From: Centroberyx gerrardi
Taxonomy: Eukaryota; Chordata; Actinopteri; Beryciformes; Berycidae
DNA length: 64,000 bases
Direction of reading: 5' to 3'
Assembly: GCF_048128805.1 (NCBI RefSeq)
Contig: NC_136010.1
Span: 13,736,480-13,800,479 of the forward strand
Part shown: positions 14,505 to 25,957 of the stretch, one piece after another
Layout: each line of letters starts with the position of its first letter
Numbering within the stretch: position 1 is the first letter of the stretch
Program-made: the position numbers and the translations under genes
The notes under the pieces: model-generated
What the model was told of the DNA's origin: nothing
Databases searched by the model: none
The model's input: only the letters and a program-made list of their open reading frames with translations

Positions 14505-15489
14505 AGCATACCTCTTAACATTTCAAACGCCTTATCAGTGTTTTAATAATAGAATAGCCTCTATTCTAGGGGCCGCGTCAAGCTAAGTCCTTTTTAGGTT
14601 TTATTGGGCTCAGAGGCAGCTGTGGATTTCAGGAGAATAAAGTCACTCACACCGGACCACCAGCTCTACTAGCCAACCTTTCACCTCCCAGGCTGTGGGC
14701 TTAGAGTGGCACTTTCACATATTTCTCCAGATTAATTCCTCTTAGAGTGGCACATTCACATATTTCTCCAGATTAATTCTTCATATTCCCTTGCTTTTCT
14801 CATCTGTGTCTCAGTACGCTCTCCTACTGTTAGTTTGCGAGCCCTGCATACATGCTGTAGTTCATATATTTCATCCTTTTTATTCTTATGGTTCTACTGC
14901 GTTATCCTACTACTGCTGTACTACTTCTGCTGGTGCTGACCCCAATTTTCCCCACGGGGATCATTTTAGTTTGATCCTACCTATTCTTATCTTATTCCCC
15001 GCCTTTCAGGCAGCAGTGAACTGTAAGCTCCTGGTACAAGACTAGTTCTCTTGTTAGCCAAAGTTCAGTGGGTGGTAGGAGTCTGGTTGTGGTCTATCCA
15101 CAGCTCAGTCCTCCAAGGTGTCAGGGGATAGAAAGCACAAAGCTAATACCTCTCCCGAAGGAGCCATTGTAAAACTAGCACTCTCCTATCACTCTCCGTC
15201 CGTCACTCCCTCCTTTCATCCATTCTTTTCATTTCTCCCTCTCTATCTCTCAGTCGCCTGTAAATCAATCTTTCTCCCTTTCTAGGCTCCATTTCATTCT
15301 AACCCCATTTCCAATATCCTACTCTGCAGCTCCTCTCTTTCCCTCCATCCTTGACTTTCCCTCCCTCGCTCCGTTCCACTGCTCCTGAAATAAGCCTTTC
15401 TCCCACAGTGGGAAATGAGATTACTGGGATCTATATATCCACCGACCACACACTCCATTACATAATGCAGATGGACAGAGGGAAAAAGT

Positions 15490-15521
<32 letters not shown>

Positions 15522-18500
15522 CGGATTGAGGTCATTAGAGTTTTATCCATTCAGAGTCATAGTAAATGTTGGGAGGTTGGCCAAGTAGCAACAGTAAATA
15601 TGATCTTACACTCACTGAAACTCACACACACGCACGCACGCACACACACACACACACGTACACCCTGTGGTAAGCTACAATGACATCAGTGCATGACATC
15701 AGTGTGTGTGTGTGTGTGTGTGAGTTTTCCACCCACAGGTGGCAGTATCACTCAAGACTGACCTTCTGCTCTGGTGAAGCTTTCTCCAAGCAGCTATACA
15801 GACCCGCAGCTGAATACTAAGCTATTCTTTACACGTGCGAGGATGAGGATACAGAAGAGCTTTCTCTACTGAATCTCTCTATTGACACACAGAAGAGGTG
15901 AAAATATGAATGTTATGACAACAGAGAGAATGAGAAAGAGCTATATAGGAAATGCTTGGAAATGCTGGAAACAGTGTGTGATGAGTTCTTTATGTGCCTA
16001 TGTGTATATGTGTGTGTGCACACATGTCTGTCTTTCTGCATGTGTATGTCTCTTTGCTTGTGTGTGTGTGTGTGTGTGTGTGTACCCAGGGATCCGGTCC
16101 TGTGCAGGCTGAGGTAGGCTCTGTCTCGCTCCAGCCCCCCACCAGGCTCTCTGCGCAGGGCGGTGCGGCCCAGCTGACCAGCATACTGACGCAGGAAGGA
16201 GGGGGCGCTGTGGGAGGCGGGGGGGTGCGCGGCACACACCACCATGGGCTCTGAGACACACGAGGCAGACGGACAGCCGGGGACAGAGGGAGAGAAAGAC
16301 AGAGGAGTGGAAGAGAGAGTGGGAGAGAAAAGAGAGGAGGCACGAGGGAAAGATCAGAAGGACGTCATGGCGGGTTGACGTGAGAGCGGAGGGGAGAGAG
16401 CAGAAGGGGTCAGAGACAGAGAAAGAAAGCAAGACGGGGGTAAAGGAGGAGGAGGAAGAGCAGAGGAGAAGGAATGGAAGCAGGGAAATAGAGACAGAAA
16501 GATAGAAATTGTAGGAGGGGAAGGGGGAGAAAAAGAGACAGAGGGAAGGAGACGACACAAAGTCACAAAGAGACCAGACACAGAACGGTAGTAGAACACG
16601 CAGGAACAGTACAATATGTAGTAGTCGTAGTAGTAGTAGTAGTAGTGTTAATGATGGAAAAAGGATGGAAATGCATACAGTGACAGCAGTCATGTCAGAT
16701 GAGGAAACAGTTATGGCATACAGTGAGTACTGACAGTTGGTGAAAATAATAGAAAACGCCATAGCAAGTGTATGGGGCAACAGAGAGAAACAGATACTGA
16801 GTCACAGGCAGGGACAGAGGCTGACGAAGAGTGATTTTGAAGGGACTTAAAAAAAAAGAGAGACGTGCGTATGGCAGAATTAATAGCAGACATACTGTAG
16901 GACACGGGACAGGCAGGTAAGGGAAGAACGGAAACACTGATGGAGGAGCCGGAGCAGATAACCAGCTAACCAAGTGGCTGCTGGGAATACTGTAGAGTGC
17001 TATGCGTTGCTGATGGACTTAGTTGGAGTTTTAGGATGATCATGATGGGTGTGTGAGACTGGTGGTGTTATAGAGGTTATAGAGAAATCAGGGATGGACA
17101 TTTCAACTTGTGGGTATAAACCTGTGCTCTTCTGTCTTCTCCAAGGCTATACACCTTCACCTAACCCTCACAAATGCGCATCAGTATGTGGAATACACTG
17201 TCAGCAAGCATATGCTTTCTTCTCCTTCTTTGACATTCATTTGCGTTAATAAATCCCCTTCGCTGCATGTGTGTATACACGCCCACACATCTCACATCTC
17301 GTCTATTTGAAATAATCCCCAATTTCCTCCACATTGTACTGTAAATCCCAGTATGATCCCCAAACTCGGGGCTTAAATTTTCCCTCTGGTTCCCAGCTCA
17401 AATCCTTGCATGATTCCCTAACAGTCTCTCCTCCAGTAACACAGGTCTGAACTCTCTCGGAGCACGGTGAGAAAACAGATCCAAGGTCAGCGCCGGCTTC
17501 AATATGGCTTCTAATTAGCACCTCAAGAAATGTGAGGAATATTTTCACCAGCCCCTCCCTCTCCGTCAGCACTCTCTTACACAAACTGACTAAGATACAT
17601 AGAGGTGTAAGGGGAAAAGACAGCAAGAGAGAAAAGAGGAGATAGAAAGTGCAGGATGTAGAGCAGTGGTTAAAGTTTAATATCTCTCTCCTCATCCTCT
17701 ACATCACTTCCTCCATCTCACTCCCTCTCTCTCACTTTCTCCTCGCTCTCTGCTCTCTCTGGAAATGAACCAACATGACTCGAGCTATTAAAGAGCAAAG
17801 AGAGGAATGTAAAAATAGGAGGGAGAGATGGAGGGAGGGAAATTAAACAGGGGAAGAAGGAGATGTCGGGGCCTTGGAGCAGGGATAACAGCGAACAATC
17901 AGAACACTCCCTGCATCCAAACTGCAAAGCAGCCCACATCTCCGGGCTAAGAAAAAAAAACATAAGCACGGCTATTTGAACACAGGGACTTTTCTTGTTT
18001 TTCTCACTTTCTCTCACTCTTTCCCTTTCTTTTTCTCTGAGACAGAAGCAGCTGATGAGGGAGAGGTAGCTTCCCTTGCTCCGTGTTCTGACCTGGTTTC
18101 TGTCTGAAACAAGGATAGGACACACACACACACACCAAGACTGCAGGCACGCACACACTCAGGTGAAATGTCTCTCTGCGTTTTCCACAATGAGGACCTG
18201 CAGTCCTGCAAGATGCCCAGCAGATGGCACATAGAAGTCCTTAGAACGACATTGCTGTTTGCTCCTTCCTCTAAGAGCTAAAGGAATAGTCCCCCATTGC
18301 TCATGTGAATACACAAAACAAACACTTTGTGAATTCACATACATTTCCCATATATTCCTCCTGTCACCTTCTCGCTGGCCAACTATCCACATGGCCTTCC
18401 AGCTGTGGATTAAGTCCTGTGCACAGTGAGGTGAGGGTGATGATGCTGATGAGATGGAGATGATGAAGGTTAGGATGGCTCCAGTGAGTTGAATAGCTCA

Positions 18501-19497
18501 CGTCAAGCTCTGTGTGTGTGTGTGTGTGTGTCTGTACCTGTGAGTGATGTTTGCAAGGCTGTGTAGGTCACACACACACACATAGGAAATGCACTCAGGA
18601 ATGAAACACTCGCATCTAGGCACATACTAATAAATACATAAATTTGTGAAGCACTTGCACACTCACATAAATCTAAAATACTTGCATTAACATACATATT
18701 TATTCAGACTTCAGTATAAATGGAAGACATAAGCAGCTGAGGGCGCTGCAACGTGTCCTGCCATAATTTAGCATAACCTTCTCGAGTCTCCTGCAATGAT
18801 CAATTGCAGCTGTTTGGACTCTCACCACCTACACCATCACTTGCAAACCATTCCATCACTTAGTGATTCTTCACATGTTGACGAAGCTCCAAATGAAGTC
18901 TTGAAGTCTTGAACTAGTGGAGCACATGAAAAATTGCTAAGTGATGACGTGGTTTGCATTCTGCTGTGTGGTGAGACACACGTCTTAAAAGAGGTTGCAA
19001 CAAACTGATCATTGTGCGAGACCCAAGAAGCATATGGATGTGACGCAATCACTGTTCACCATAATGACAGCACATGATGTCCGGCCATCTTCTTTCTTTT
19101 TCTTCTGTTTATACTGAGATGTCTTCTGGATTAACTGAGATATTTGCATAGACACATACAGTATGTATAGTATGTGCCAGTGTTTCATACGTGTATGCAC
19201 AAGTATTTCATGCGTGATCATTTCACAAGTGTATGTATGTGTGTGTGTGAACAGCAAAGTTTGAATTAACTCTTACATGGCCTCTCATATATGTCTGCAT
19301 GTATGTCTGCTGGTGTGCTTGTCCATATATGTGTGTATGGTGTGTGTATGTGTGTGTGCACACTCACCGTTGTCCCTGGCTGCGGTTGGCTCGTCCAGAG
19401 CCATCTGTTCGGCCAGTTCGGACAGGGAGTCGTCGACGGGCCGAGCGCTGCGTAGAGACATGGACAGCCTCCGCTTGATTATCTTCATCCTGTCCAT
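2471..19497 (-). CDS. cdk16: cdk16-like PCTAIRE cyclin-dependent kinase, N-terminal coding exons (gene continues beyond the left edge)
   Basis: PCTAIRE kinases are CDK-family Ser/Thr kinases activated by membrane-linked cyclin Y and acting in vesicle traffic, neurite growth and spermatogenesis. Seen here: four in-phase coding exons, 19497-19368 (ATG, phase 1 end), 16250-16086, 6243-6110 and 2596-2471, giving 185 residues of the regulatory N-terminus. Family landmarks are [13 protein letters not shown] at the start, SLSELAEQM, the block [20 protein letters not shown], then [18 protein letters not shown] and RRLRRASL with a PKA-type RRxS site (Ser184). The kinase domain (PCTAIRE helix) is not in the window. 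The start MDRMK favours CDK16, while SELAEQM and the second exon resemble CDK17, so the paralogue call is probable and not certain. The gene spans about 17 kb here because its introns are filled with microsatellites. Confidence 0.85.
2717..2746 (+). repeat. G-rich GGGGGT tandem repeat, potential G-quadruplex
   Basis: Four GGGGGT-type units and a final run of seven G lie on the plus strand in a cdk16 intron. Five runs of at least four G separated by single T bases is the classic pattern for a very stable parallel G-quadruplex. In the cdk16 transcript the same region would be C-rich. Confidence 0.75.
3120..3539 (+). pseudogene. 140-codon frame with one internal TGA, unknown protein
   Basis: From an ATG at 3120 a single frame runs 140 codons to a TGA at 3537-3539 with only one interruption, a TGA at 3222-3224 (codon 35). 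The part before it begins [16 protein letters not shown]; the part after includes [10 protein letters not shown] and [15 protein letters not shown]. It lies in a cdk16 intron on the opposite strand. I do not recognise the family. A decayed transposon or retrocopy ORF is the simplest reading; selenocysteine cannot be excluded, but no SECIS element was identified. Confidence 0.35.
4122..4141 (+). promoter_or_regulatory. ZNF143/STAF-like binding motif
   Basis: ACTACATTTCCCACAATGCA closely matches the known SBS consensus (ACTACAATTCCCAGAATGC). Such sites usually mark promoters or loop anchors, but related sequences also occur in fish transposon termini. It lies intronic to cdk16, with no obvious adjacent exon. 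Confidence 0.4.
5092..5222 (+). repeat. (GA)n and (GAG)n microsatellites
   Basis: A (GA)n tract near 5095-5150 is followed by a (GAG)n tract at about 5185-5222. They generate long Glu- or Ser-rich frames that are artefacts. Further simple repeats in this intron are a (CT)n tract around 5517-5570 and (GT)n at about 6038-6082. Confidence 0.85.
6110..6243 (-). CDS. cdk16: cdk16 common exon with the GSDGESDQ block
   Basis: First exon shared by both predicted N-termini. It encodes [15 protein letters not shown], the serine/acid-rich stretch and [16 protein letters not shown]. This block is almost invariant across CDK16 and CDK17 and is the clearest family signature in the window. It ends phase 0 at a GTACTG donor. 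The acceptor lies just downstream of a short (GT)n tract. Confidence 0.92.
8849..9948. mobile_element. Outer hAT-like non-autonomous element
   Basis: Starts CAGGAGTTCTCAAAC and ends GAGAACTCCACTG, imperfect terminal inverted repeats. It is flanked by TTCTAGGC (8841-8848) and CCCTAGGC (9949-9956), an 8-bp target duplication with two changes, the size expected for hAT. No transposase frame is visible. It is split by a second element at 8944-9738. Confidence 0.6.
8944..9738. mobile_element. Inner hAT-like non-autonomous element with exact 8-bp target duplication
   Basis: A 795-bp element with left end CAGTGGTTTTCAAAC and right end CCCAAACACTG. ATCTATAG occurs exactly on both sides (8936-8943 and 9739-9746). 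GCGACCC-type motifs recur near both ends. It has no coding capacity and is inserted into another hAT-like element. Confidence 0.75.
10454..10625 (-). CDS. cdk16: Candidate alternative first coding exon of cdk16
   Basis: An ATG at 10625 opens 57 codons ending at a consensus GTGAGT donor (10453) in phase 1, the phase needed to join the 6243 acceptor that the long isoform also uses. The product would start [15 protein letters not shown] and replace the first 98 residues of the long form with an Arg/Met-rich head containing repeated RMG and RMAEG units. Upstream, 10626-11140 looks like a promoter or 5'UTR: inverted CCAAT at 10809-10813 and a long GA tract. I do not recognise this N-terminus. The evidence is phase, donor strength and position, so it could also be a chance ORF. 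Confidence 0.55.
12195..12277 (+). repeat. 16-bp minisatellite, five copies
   Basis: Five consecutive 16-bp units of the form CAGAGGGATATTTAAA or CAGAGTGACATTTAAA, closed by a partial CAG. Each unit carries a TTTAAA core. It lies within a cdk16 intron. Confidence 0.85.
14701..14781 (+). repeat. 41-bp tandem duplication
   Basis: Two adjacent copies starting TTAGAGTGGCA and ending near CCAGATTAATTC, differing at a few positions. Intronic, no known function. Confidence 0.8.
16086..16250 (-). CDS. cdk16: cdk16 second coding exon, long isoform
   Basis: Completes the codon for Glu44 and encodes 54 further residues, including [20 protein letters not shown]. In CDK17 the same place holds a proline/serine segment of the same layout (EPIV..., PPTSHS, SFLHQY). 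It ends phase 1 at a GTACAC donor that runs straight into a (CA)n tract, and joins in frame to the 6243 acceptor. Confidence 0.8.
16251..19367. other. cdk16 intron between the first two coding exons
   Basis: Contains a TAG triplet tract at about 16620-16646, purine-rich DNA at 16260-16560, CA/GT tracts near 18120 and 18510, and an imperfect inverted repeat at 18816-18976. No further exon recognised. Confidence 0.55.
18816..18976. repeat. Imperfect inverted repeat (foldback)
   Basis: The left arm contains CTTGCAAACCATTCCATCAC and GTGATTCTTCACATG; the right arm contains their near reverse complements around GCTAAGTGATGACGTGG and GGTTTGCATTCTG. Arms of roughly 60-75 bp surround a short centre with a CTTGAAGT duplication. 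A MITE remnant is likely. Confidence 0.5.
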
Positions 19498-19526
19498 CTC
19501 AGCAGCACCGCCGGGGGCCCACAGGC
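19368..19526 (-). CDS. cdk16: cdk16 first coding exon, long isoform
   Basis: The acceptor follows a pyrimidine tract (TCCTCTTCCTCCCCTGCCAG), so this is probably the second transcript exon, with 29 nt of 5'UTR before the ATG at 19497. It encodes 43 residues beginning [13 protein letters not shown] and ending with phase 1 at a strong GTGAGT donor. A basic KRRLS motif near the start is typical of PCTAIRE kinases and is a candidate phosphorylation site. The upstream frame stays open through the presumed intron, but the acceptor makes use of that region unlikely. Confidence 0.85.
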
Positions 19527-19825
19527 CTGGCAGGGGAGGAAGAGGACAATCATCATCATCATCATCACCACCACCATCCCCATCGTCACCATCATGTCCA
19601 TTGTCATCATTCTCGCTGTAAACCGCAATATCCAGTTGCCCCATTAGTCTTCTGTATTTATCATTTGTCTTCATTGTGCACTGAAACTACTGCAGTGCAG
19701 CCTCTCTGCATTTTTTACAGTTCTTTGGTCTCCCGATGATTGTGTTTGCTCACGCAGCGTGTGTTCTCATTGTTATGTATCCCAAGTGCAAACATTGCAG
19801 AAAGAAAGACAGAGAGAGAGGGAGT

Positions 19826-19870
<45 letters not shown>

Positions 19871-20736
19871 CAACAAACAAAAACATACAAAAAAAACATG
19901 GAAAAGGCTGACTGTGCAGCTGCCCAGAGGTTTCAGACAACGGCAGCCCCCCCAGATGAGCTGTGATTGACACACATTTCACTTGCTCCAACTGCTCCAT
20001 CAGGTATCCCTATTGAACTCACAGCGTGTAAACTAGAGCATCCATCTAGTCTGATGGAAAAAATGACAGAATGGCAAGAAACTAATCAATACTGCACAAG
20101 TATAAAGCTCTACATCAAGGCCTGTACGCCATACATAACTGTTTTTATGGCTCAAACACACACTGACACCAGTGATCCAACGAACTTAAACTGGAGACCA
20201 TATGACAACAACCAGGCAGCACTGATAGAAGGCTGCTCTCAAAACATATGTTGTGACAGGAGAGAGAGGCATTCTGTGCTTACAACAAAATGGGTAAAAA
20301 AGCAGTGCCCTAAAGTATTGTTTTTCCTACCAGCACTGCTATTTCTATTCACTACTGACCTGCGTATCTGTATTGAGTGTGAGCGTGTGTGTGTGTGTGT
20401 GTGTGTGTGTAGTGTACGCCTTTTCACATCACTGAGCTTCCAAAGTTATATATTGTGCAGAGAGTGCGCTTGAGAGATAGTACCTTTAAAATCTGGTTAT
20501 GTGAGTGTATGTGTGTGTGTTTCTCACTGTATGTACGTGTGTTTACATGTGTGTATTTATGTGTGTTGGAGTCGCTCGGTGCGGCCCGTTCCTCCTGGTT
20601 TGTCTCTGCACTCTGCTTTGCTGGCCTGGAGGTAGAGGCAGCCATGGCAGAGTATTTCTGTCTCCGTTCCACTTCCTGCTCCTTCTATCTAACCCGTAGG
20701 GCTCGGGAGCTGACATGCACAAGTGTATGCGCGCTC

Positions 20737-20791
<55 letters not shown>

Positions 20792-23760
20792 CACCCATGG
20801 CCTTTCTCTTTGTGTCCAACCTTGGAGGCTTCAACAAAAGCCATTCATCCTTTCAGACTCTCAGTCTTTCAGGCCTATTAGAGACACCCAGATCTCTGAG
20901 GGAATTCAGAGACCCAGCTACTCCCACTCTGGACGACTGGCTTCTTTTACTAGGAGATGCGCTTAGGAAAGTATTCATCGCTAACAACATCGCGTCTGCC
21001 AATTTACATCAGCCCGGCTGGAAGCGGTTTGCACCTCGGCCAGAAGCATCTCTCTGAGACGATAAAAAAAAAGTTGCAGAAGGGAGAAAAAGAGGGGGGG
21101 GGACCATCTCGCTTTCATGTCAGATCATCCGTTACCCATGGATTATCAGCATGGAACCAATCTCCCTCCCCCCCTCATTTGCATGTTTTCCCAGACTTCA
21201 TCAGGGAAGAAGCGCACTTGGCCACGGAGATTGGGTTCTCCTCCTGCGACCTCGCTGTCATCCAGGAGTTTTCAGGAGTAAATTATGGGAGAGATACTGA
21301 TAATATAATGTCCTGCTTATTAACCAGATAAACACATGCTGAAGTGACCGTCGACACACACACTCAGGAGCATTACACACACACAAACACACATGCACAT
21401 ACATACACGCGGACACACAATAATGACTAATTTCACAGTCTTCGTCTTATCTCTGTTGAATTAGCATGAACAGTAATGCAATGGGAATCTCATTACACAG
21501 CGGCTCTTAGGGGGAAAGACTTCAGTGTATCACTCTATATTACATACTTGAAATCCCCAGTTTCTTAATACTTTGGTGATATAGGATATAGGCTGTCCCA
21601 TATCGAAGCAGACAAGCACACACTTAGTGGATAGTTTTTTATGCAAGAATTAAAACCTATTTGTATGAGATACTTTCAGTACGATACTTTTATGCCTAAT
21701 ATAACGGGTGTATTTCTTTCTTTTTTATGGATTCATGGTTTAATGCCAAGCACCTGGCCTACTTTCTCTAGCATAAGATATTTCCTGTGCAGTTATAGGA
21801 TATTTGTGTTGGTCAAACTTTGGAAAAGATTTAGGAAGGAAGTAGGGCTATGAGTGTGTGTTGGATGTGGTGTCCTGTCTGGTGCAGATGGACGTGGCAG
21901 TGTGAAGAGCTTGGCAGAGGCATGTCAGTGAGTGGGATGAGACATGTGGCTCCGGGCTGCAGCATGTGCAGACCACGCTCACCAGACACCCGGCTAACCA
22001 CCGCTCTGACACACAGCTCCTACAGAGCAGAGGGGCAGACTCCACATCATGAAGGCCGCTGTTTTAGTTGTGTTTCAAAGCGGTCTGTTGATGACTTCAC
22101 TAGGCTTCTAAGCAGCGCTGCGCAATAAAATAAACATGAGAGAGAGCGAGGGTTAATAGGGTGAGAGACGTGAGAGAGAGAATGAAGGAGAGAGAGAGAA
22201 AGAAAGTGAGTCAGACATTCTCTATGATGTTATGTGTGTGTGTGTGTGTGTGTGTGTGTGGCTGAGTGGGTGTGTTAGCAAGGAGGTGAGGTGAGGAGCC
22301 TGGCACCGACACACCCCTGAGGAGGACAGAGGAGGGAACACGGAGTCTGATTTATTCAAGACACACACCGTTTGGGTTGCTAGGTTACAGGCCCAGGCTG
22401 GAACTGCAGCTTCTCTCTGTGAGGTGAAGAGAAGAAGAGAGAAGATGACGGAGAGAGGCTGAGAAAGCTGAGAATTTACAATTCACATCTCTCTATCTCC
22501 CCCGTCTGTCTCTCTCCACCTCCACTGTCTCTCTCCACCCCCACCCCCCTACCCCCTTCGCATCCCACCTCCCTGTCTCTCTCACTCTCAAATTCAGCTG
22601 TAGAAACTTCATCCCACCAGTGCTTGGGATGCCACACAGCACTGCAGCATGCGATCCGTGCCAGGCCGGCTCTGGGATCCCTCTGCCAATTCCACCTCTT
22701 TAAGCAGCAACAGAATGAATGAACCCAAGGACCTGAGCCGGCAGTATCCCCACTCCATACACAAACACCAGCTGATTGCATATCAGACACAAACACACAC
22801 GCATAATACACACACACACATTAATTTTTGTCAGAACAGAAGGGGAGAATCAGGCAGTTTGCCCGACCCAGATCTCATTTGGTTTCAGCCAGATACCATG
22901 TTTCCTCATATATCTCTCTTTTCCCCTTTTTTTCTCACAAACAAACAAACAGTCTTCCACGCATCAGGGACACATGAATCATACGCGTGCATGCATACAC
23001 ATACAATGTGGCAGAGGGGAATGGGCACTCAATGCCACTGTGAGCGCTGCTTGGCGCAGGGGCCTGAGGATGCATGAGTAATGCACAAATCTGCCCGACT
23101 ACAGAATCCTTCACACACAGACATACACACACACACACACACACACGCACGCACGCAAACACACAAACCGACAGATAACTCAAAAAGTAGTCCATTCTCC
23201 TTATTAGCCCACTGGCTCCTCCTCCGCATCTTTTTCCTCACTTAACCCAAATCTCCAGAGACAGATGAAGAGGGGGAATTAAGTGAGGGAAGGAGATAAA
23301 ATGAATGAAAAAAGCAGAAGGACAAGACACAAAACATATAATCACAGAGAAAAAAAATAGAGTGATTTAAGGAAAGACTGCAAAAGACAAGGCAGACGAC
23401 CTGAGAATAGAAGCACACTTTCAGTCTCAAGAGGAAGAAGAGTGTTTTGTCTATGTGGATTTGGACAGGATGCATATCTGGCTCCACACGGGGTCACACA
23501 CAGTGCAGAAGGATCCCCATAATTTCATTATTTAGGCTACCCATAGAACAGGCTATAACTGGGACAAATTCAAACCACAAGACACACGGGCTAGGGGGGA
23601 TCCTATAGCTGTAATTGGTTTCGGGACATCCTGAACAATGGCTGTATGAAATCAAGTTCATGCAGGAAGTCCCGCTTGGAAAAACAGTCAGGAAGAAGAA
23701 CCATAGGCCTAATCCTATATGAATTTGTGGAGGGATACAATACAAATACTAGGCTACAGC
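19527..23760. other. Upstream cdk16 intron or 5' region without recognised exons
   Basis: Contains (GA)n at about 19820-19870, (GT)n at about 20385-20411, a long (CA)n at 20739-20789, (GT)n at about 22230-22260 and CA-rich DNA at about 23120-23165. Long frames such as 20455-21057 run through repeats and show no family similarity. Confidence 0.5.
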
Positions 23761-23765
23761 AGAAC

Positions 23766-23950
23766 TATAAATCAATATAGGACTATATGGTGATATTATA
23801 GTGATACCATAGGAGGTAAAAATGATGAGGAATGAAAACGATGAGGTCGTTATACTCACTACTGAGTACCACGGACATTTTGAGTCCCTGTATGAGTATT
23901 ATAGGGATATTATAAGATTATTATAGGGATACTATAGGAATATTATATGG
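23766..23950 (-). repeat. Copy 1 (inverted) of an approximately 150-bp interspersed repeat
   Basis: Reverse-complement relative of the copies at 24592-24735 and 25958-26100. It carries several TATTATAGGGATA-type motifs. Unknown family. Confidence 0.5.
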
Positions 23951-24591
23951 TTTTTCGTTCGGGGTTCGTGGCAAGGGCAAAGGCTTTGCCGGATGCGCAT
24001 TTCCAATCTGGACATCCCACATTGACAGAGCCATAAATAATTTATCTCTCGGCGATACTCCCAGCATGCTGCCGAGAAAAAACATATTAAGAGAAAGGCG
24101 TTTGTAATTGGCATAAATTCGAGCTGTGTTGGTGCTATCTGTGTTTCTATACGGCTTGCCATCGGCTCTATCCGTGAGGTTATCGACAACACTGCAACAC
24201 TACACTGGACTGTCCCATTTGCGGACGGGCGAAGATCCTCACAATAACGCCTATAACTCGACATCACCGCAGGCAAAGCGCACACAGTGGCAGCAGCCGT
24301 TTCTTAAATATCATGTAACCAAAAAAACAAAACACAACACGGGTCGGCTTGGGCCCGGGAGAGATTCCTCTACCTTCCCAGGCCTCTTGCGTTTTTGGTC
24401 AGTTCCTCTCCCCGTGTTTTCCTGACGCATGTATCCGGGAGGAGGAGAGGCGGGCAGGGCAAAGAAAAGTTACACAGCAACCCGCTGGGGTGAGAAAGTC
24501 TACAGGAACGGGACTGGGTCCAGCTCTCAGTGTTTTAACCAAGGATTTACATGGGTTAGGATTCCCCGACCATGACCTAAAATCACTCGAA

Positions 24592-24735
24592 TGTTTCTAT
24601 AATGTCCCTATAGAGACTTACAGTGTGTCTGTGCCACACAGAAGTGGGTCTATAGTGTCGTTATCGCACTTTATGGTATTTTCAATCTCCTATGGTTATC
24701 ACCTATAATATTCCTAGGGACTTAGGCTTTCGCTG
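24592..24735 (+). repeat. Copy 2 of an approximately 150-bp interspersed repeat
   Basis: Begins with CTATAATGTCCCTATAG, continues through CTATAGTGTCG and ends with CTATAATATTCCTAGGGAC. It shares order and spacing of these blocks with the copy at 25958-26100. Confidence 0.55.
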
Positions 24736-25036
24736 TGATGTTCAGTATCCTAATATTATACGATTACTATAGTTATTTATCCTAAAGGAGATCTCACGCC
24801 AGATTTCATCACTTTCATAATATGCTACATATATCACAGTCATGTCAAAAGCAAACATATTTTTGTTTTTCCGAGACAAAACAGAAACTACACAGACCGA
24901 CGGCACCTGCAATGTCAGGTGATAAGGTAACCTGAAAATATAGCTGTTGTTTCTCGATGCCCCCTTATGCCAGTGTCATTACAGGAGCACAAACGTTGAC
25001 CGTACATGACATAAACAAAATACCGATGTCACTAAC

Positions 25037-25345
25037 CTGCTCAAGTGTTCCTGCTGCGGGAGACTATTGTTCCAGTTGAGTTTGGTAATCCAGCACGTTG
25101 GTACGAATCCACTGCGACAAGTTCCTCCAACTAGTTGGCCGTAAAACACAATAGATGCCCTATTAACCGCTGATAAGTCTTATCCCTGCGTTATACGGTG
25201 TGTTGCAATGTCCCACCGGCTCAGTAAGTGCGTTGTTGACCGGCTAAACCGCATGATTTGTTTCGCTTTAGCTGACAACAACACCGTCCCGTCCGGTGAT
25301 GATCAGCCATATCGCTGCTGTGGATCCCAAGTGGAAGCAGTGGCG
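25037..25345 (-). promoter_or_regulatory. Putative cdk16 CpG-rich promoter / 5'UTR exon
   Basis: This stretch is dense in CpG (GCGGG, CCGTCCGG, TATCGC, GGCGTG and others), unlike surrounding DNA. On the minus strand it ends in CTTGAGCAG followed by GTTAGT, a plausible donor at 25036, so it could be a non-coding first exon for the long cdk16 isoform. A second CpG-rich block lies at about 23940-24480. Inference only; no protein is encoded. Confidence 0.35.
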
Positions 25346-25367
25346 TGATCCCGGAAAACACCGCAAG

Positions 25368-25370
<3 letters not shown>

Positions 25371-25442
<72 letters not shown>
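25371..25442 (+). repeat. (TG)36 microsatellite
   Basis: The longest uninterrupted dinucleotide array in the window, 72 bp, directly beside the CpG-rich putative cdk16 promoter. Alternating purine-pyrimidine DNA of this length can adopt Z-form and is likely polymorphic. Confidence 0.95.
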
Positions 25443-25445
<3 letters not shown>

Positions 25446-25957
25446 AGGGGGGTCAGATAGATTCATTTTGGGGGCCAATGTCACAGGGGAAATTAGGCTT
25501 CATTATTCAAAACCAGTTCCCATCTAAATATGCACCTCAGAGAAAATTCCTTTTGAATAATTTATGTACTGAAAATTATGGAAATTCAACAGCCTTGTAT
25601 CACCCACCACCACTTAGTTAGCATCAGGATTAGTGAAAATATGTGGATAATTTCCAAGCTTTCGCTTACTCTGTTGAAAGAAATTGTTCTGAAGCCTCAA
25701 AAGGGATGTCAAGTAGGAGACGTTTGAAGTCATATTGATCACAAACCAGGCAGTCCTAAAACATTACTGCTGAGTGTTTTGAAACACATGATGCTTCAGT
25801 CAACATATAAGTGTTTCAAACCACTGGTGCCACTGAGCAGGTGGGATTCAGATGTTAGAAGCCTGACAACTTCCAGTTTTATAACTTATAGTCATATGAA
25901 TATGAACGCAAGAGCAAATAGAGAGAGAAGTCTCATAACCCCTATTGAAAGACCACT

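Larger units (their letters stand above)
10626..16085. other. cdk16 intron rich in CT/GA/CA tracts
   Basis: Holds (CT)n at about 10995-11030 and 11460-11670, (CA)n at about 12040-12070, 12568-12598 and 13090-13117, (GA)n at about 13695-13740, 13945-14005 and 14230-14325, (CA)n at about 14465-14500 and (GT)n at about 15493-15520. The first 500 bp may be promoter or 5'UTR of the alternative cdk16 exon. No other conserved exon was recognised. Confidence 0.55.

Noticed and set aside
15998..16780. 260-codon minus-strand frame overlapping cdk16 exon 2
   Set aside because: Its frame differs from the cdk16 coding frame in the exon, and the rest is CT-rich Ser/Leu/Phe sequence typical of purine/pyrimidine repeats.
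20455..21057. 200-codon plus-strand frame
   Set aside because: It runs through a (CA)n microsatellite (His-Thr repeats) and shows no family similarity or splice context; it is antisense to the cdk16 gene.
23837..23866. GTGAGTATAAC donor as the end of a cdk16 5' exon
   Set aside because: It lies inside the inverted copy of the ~150-bp interspersed repeat, so a chance donor is more likely.
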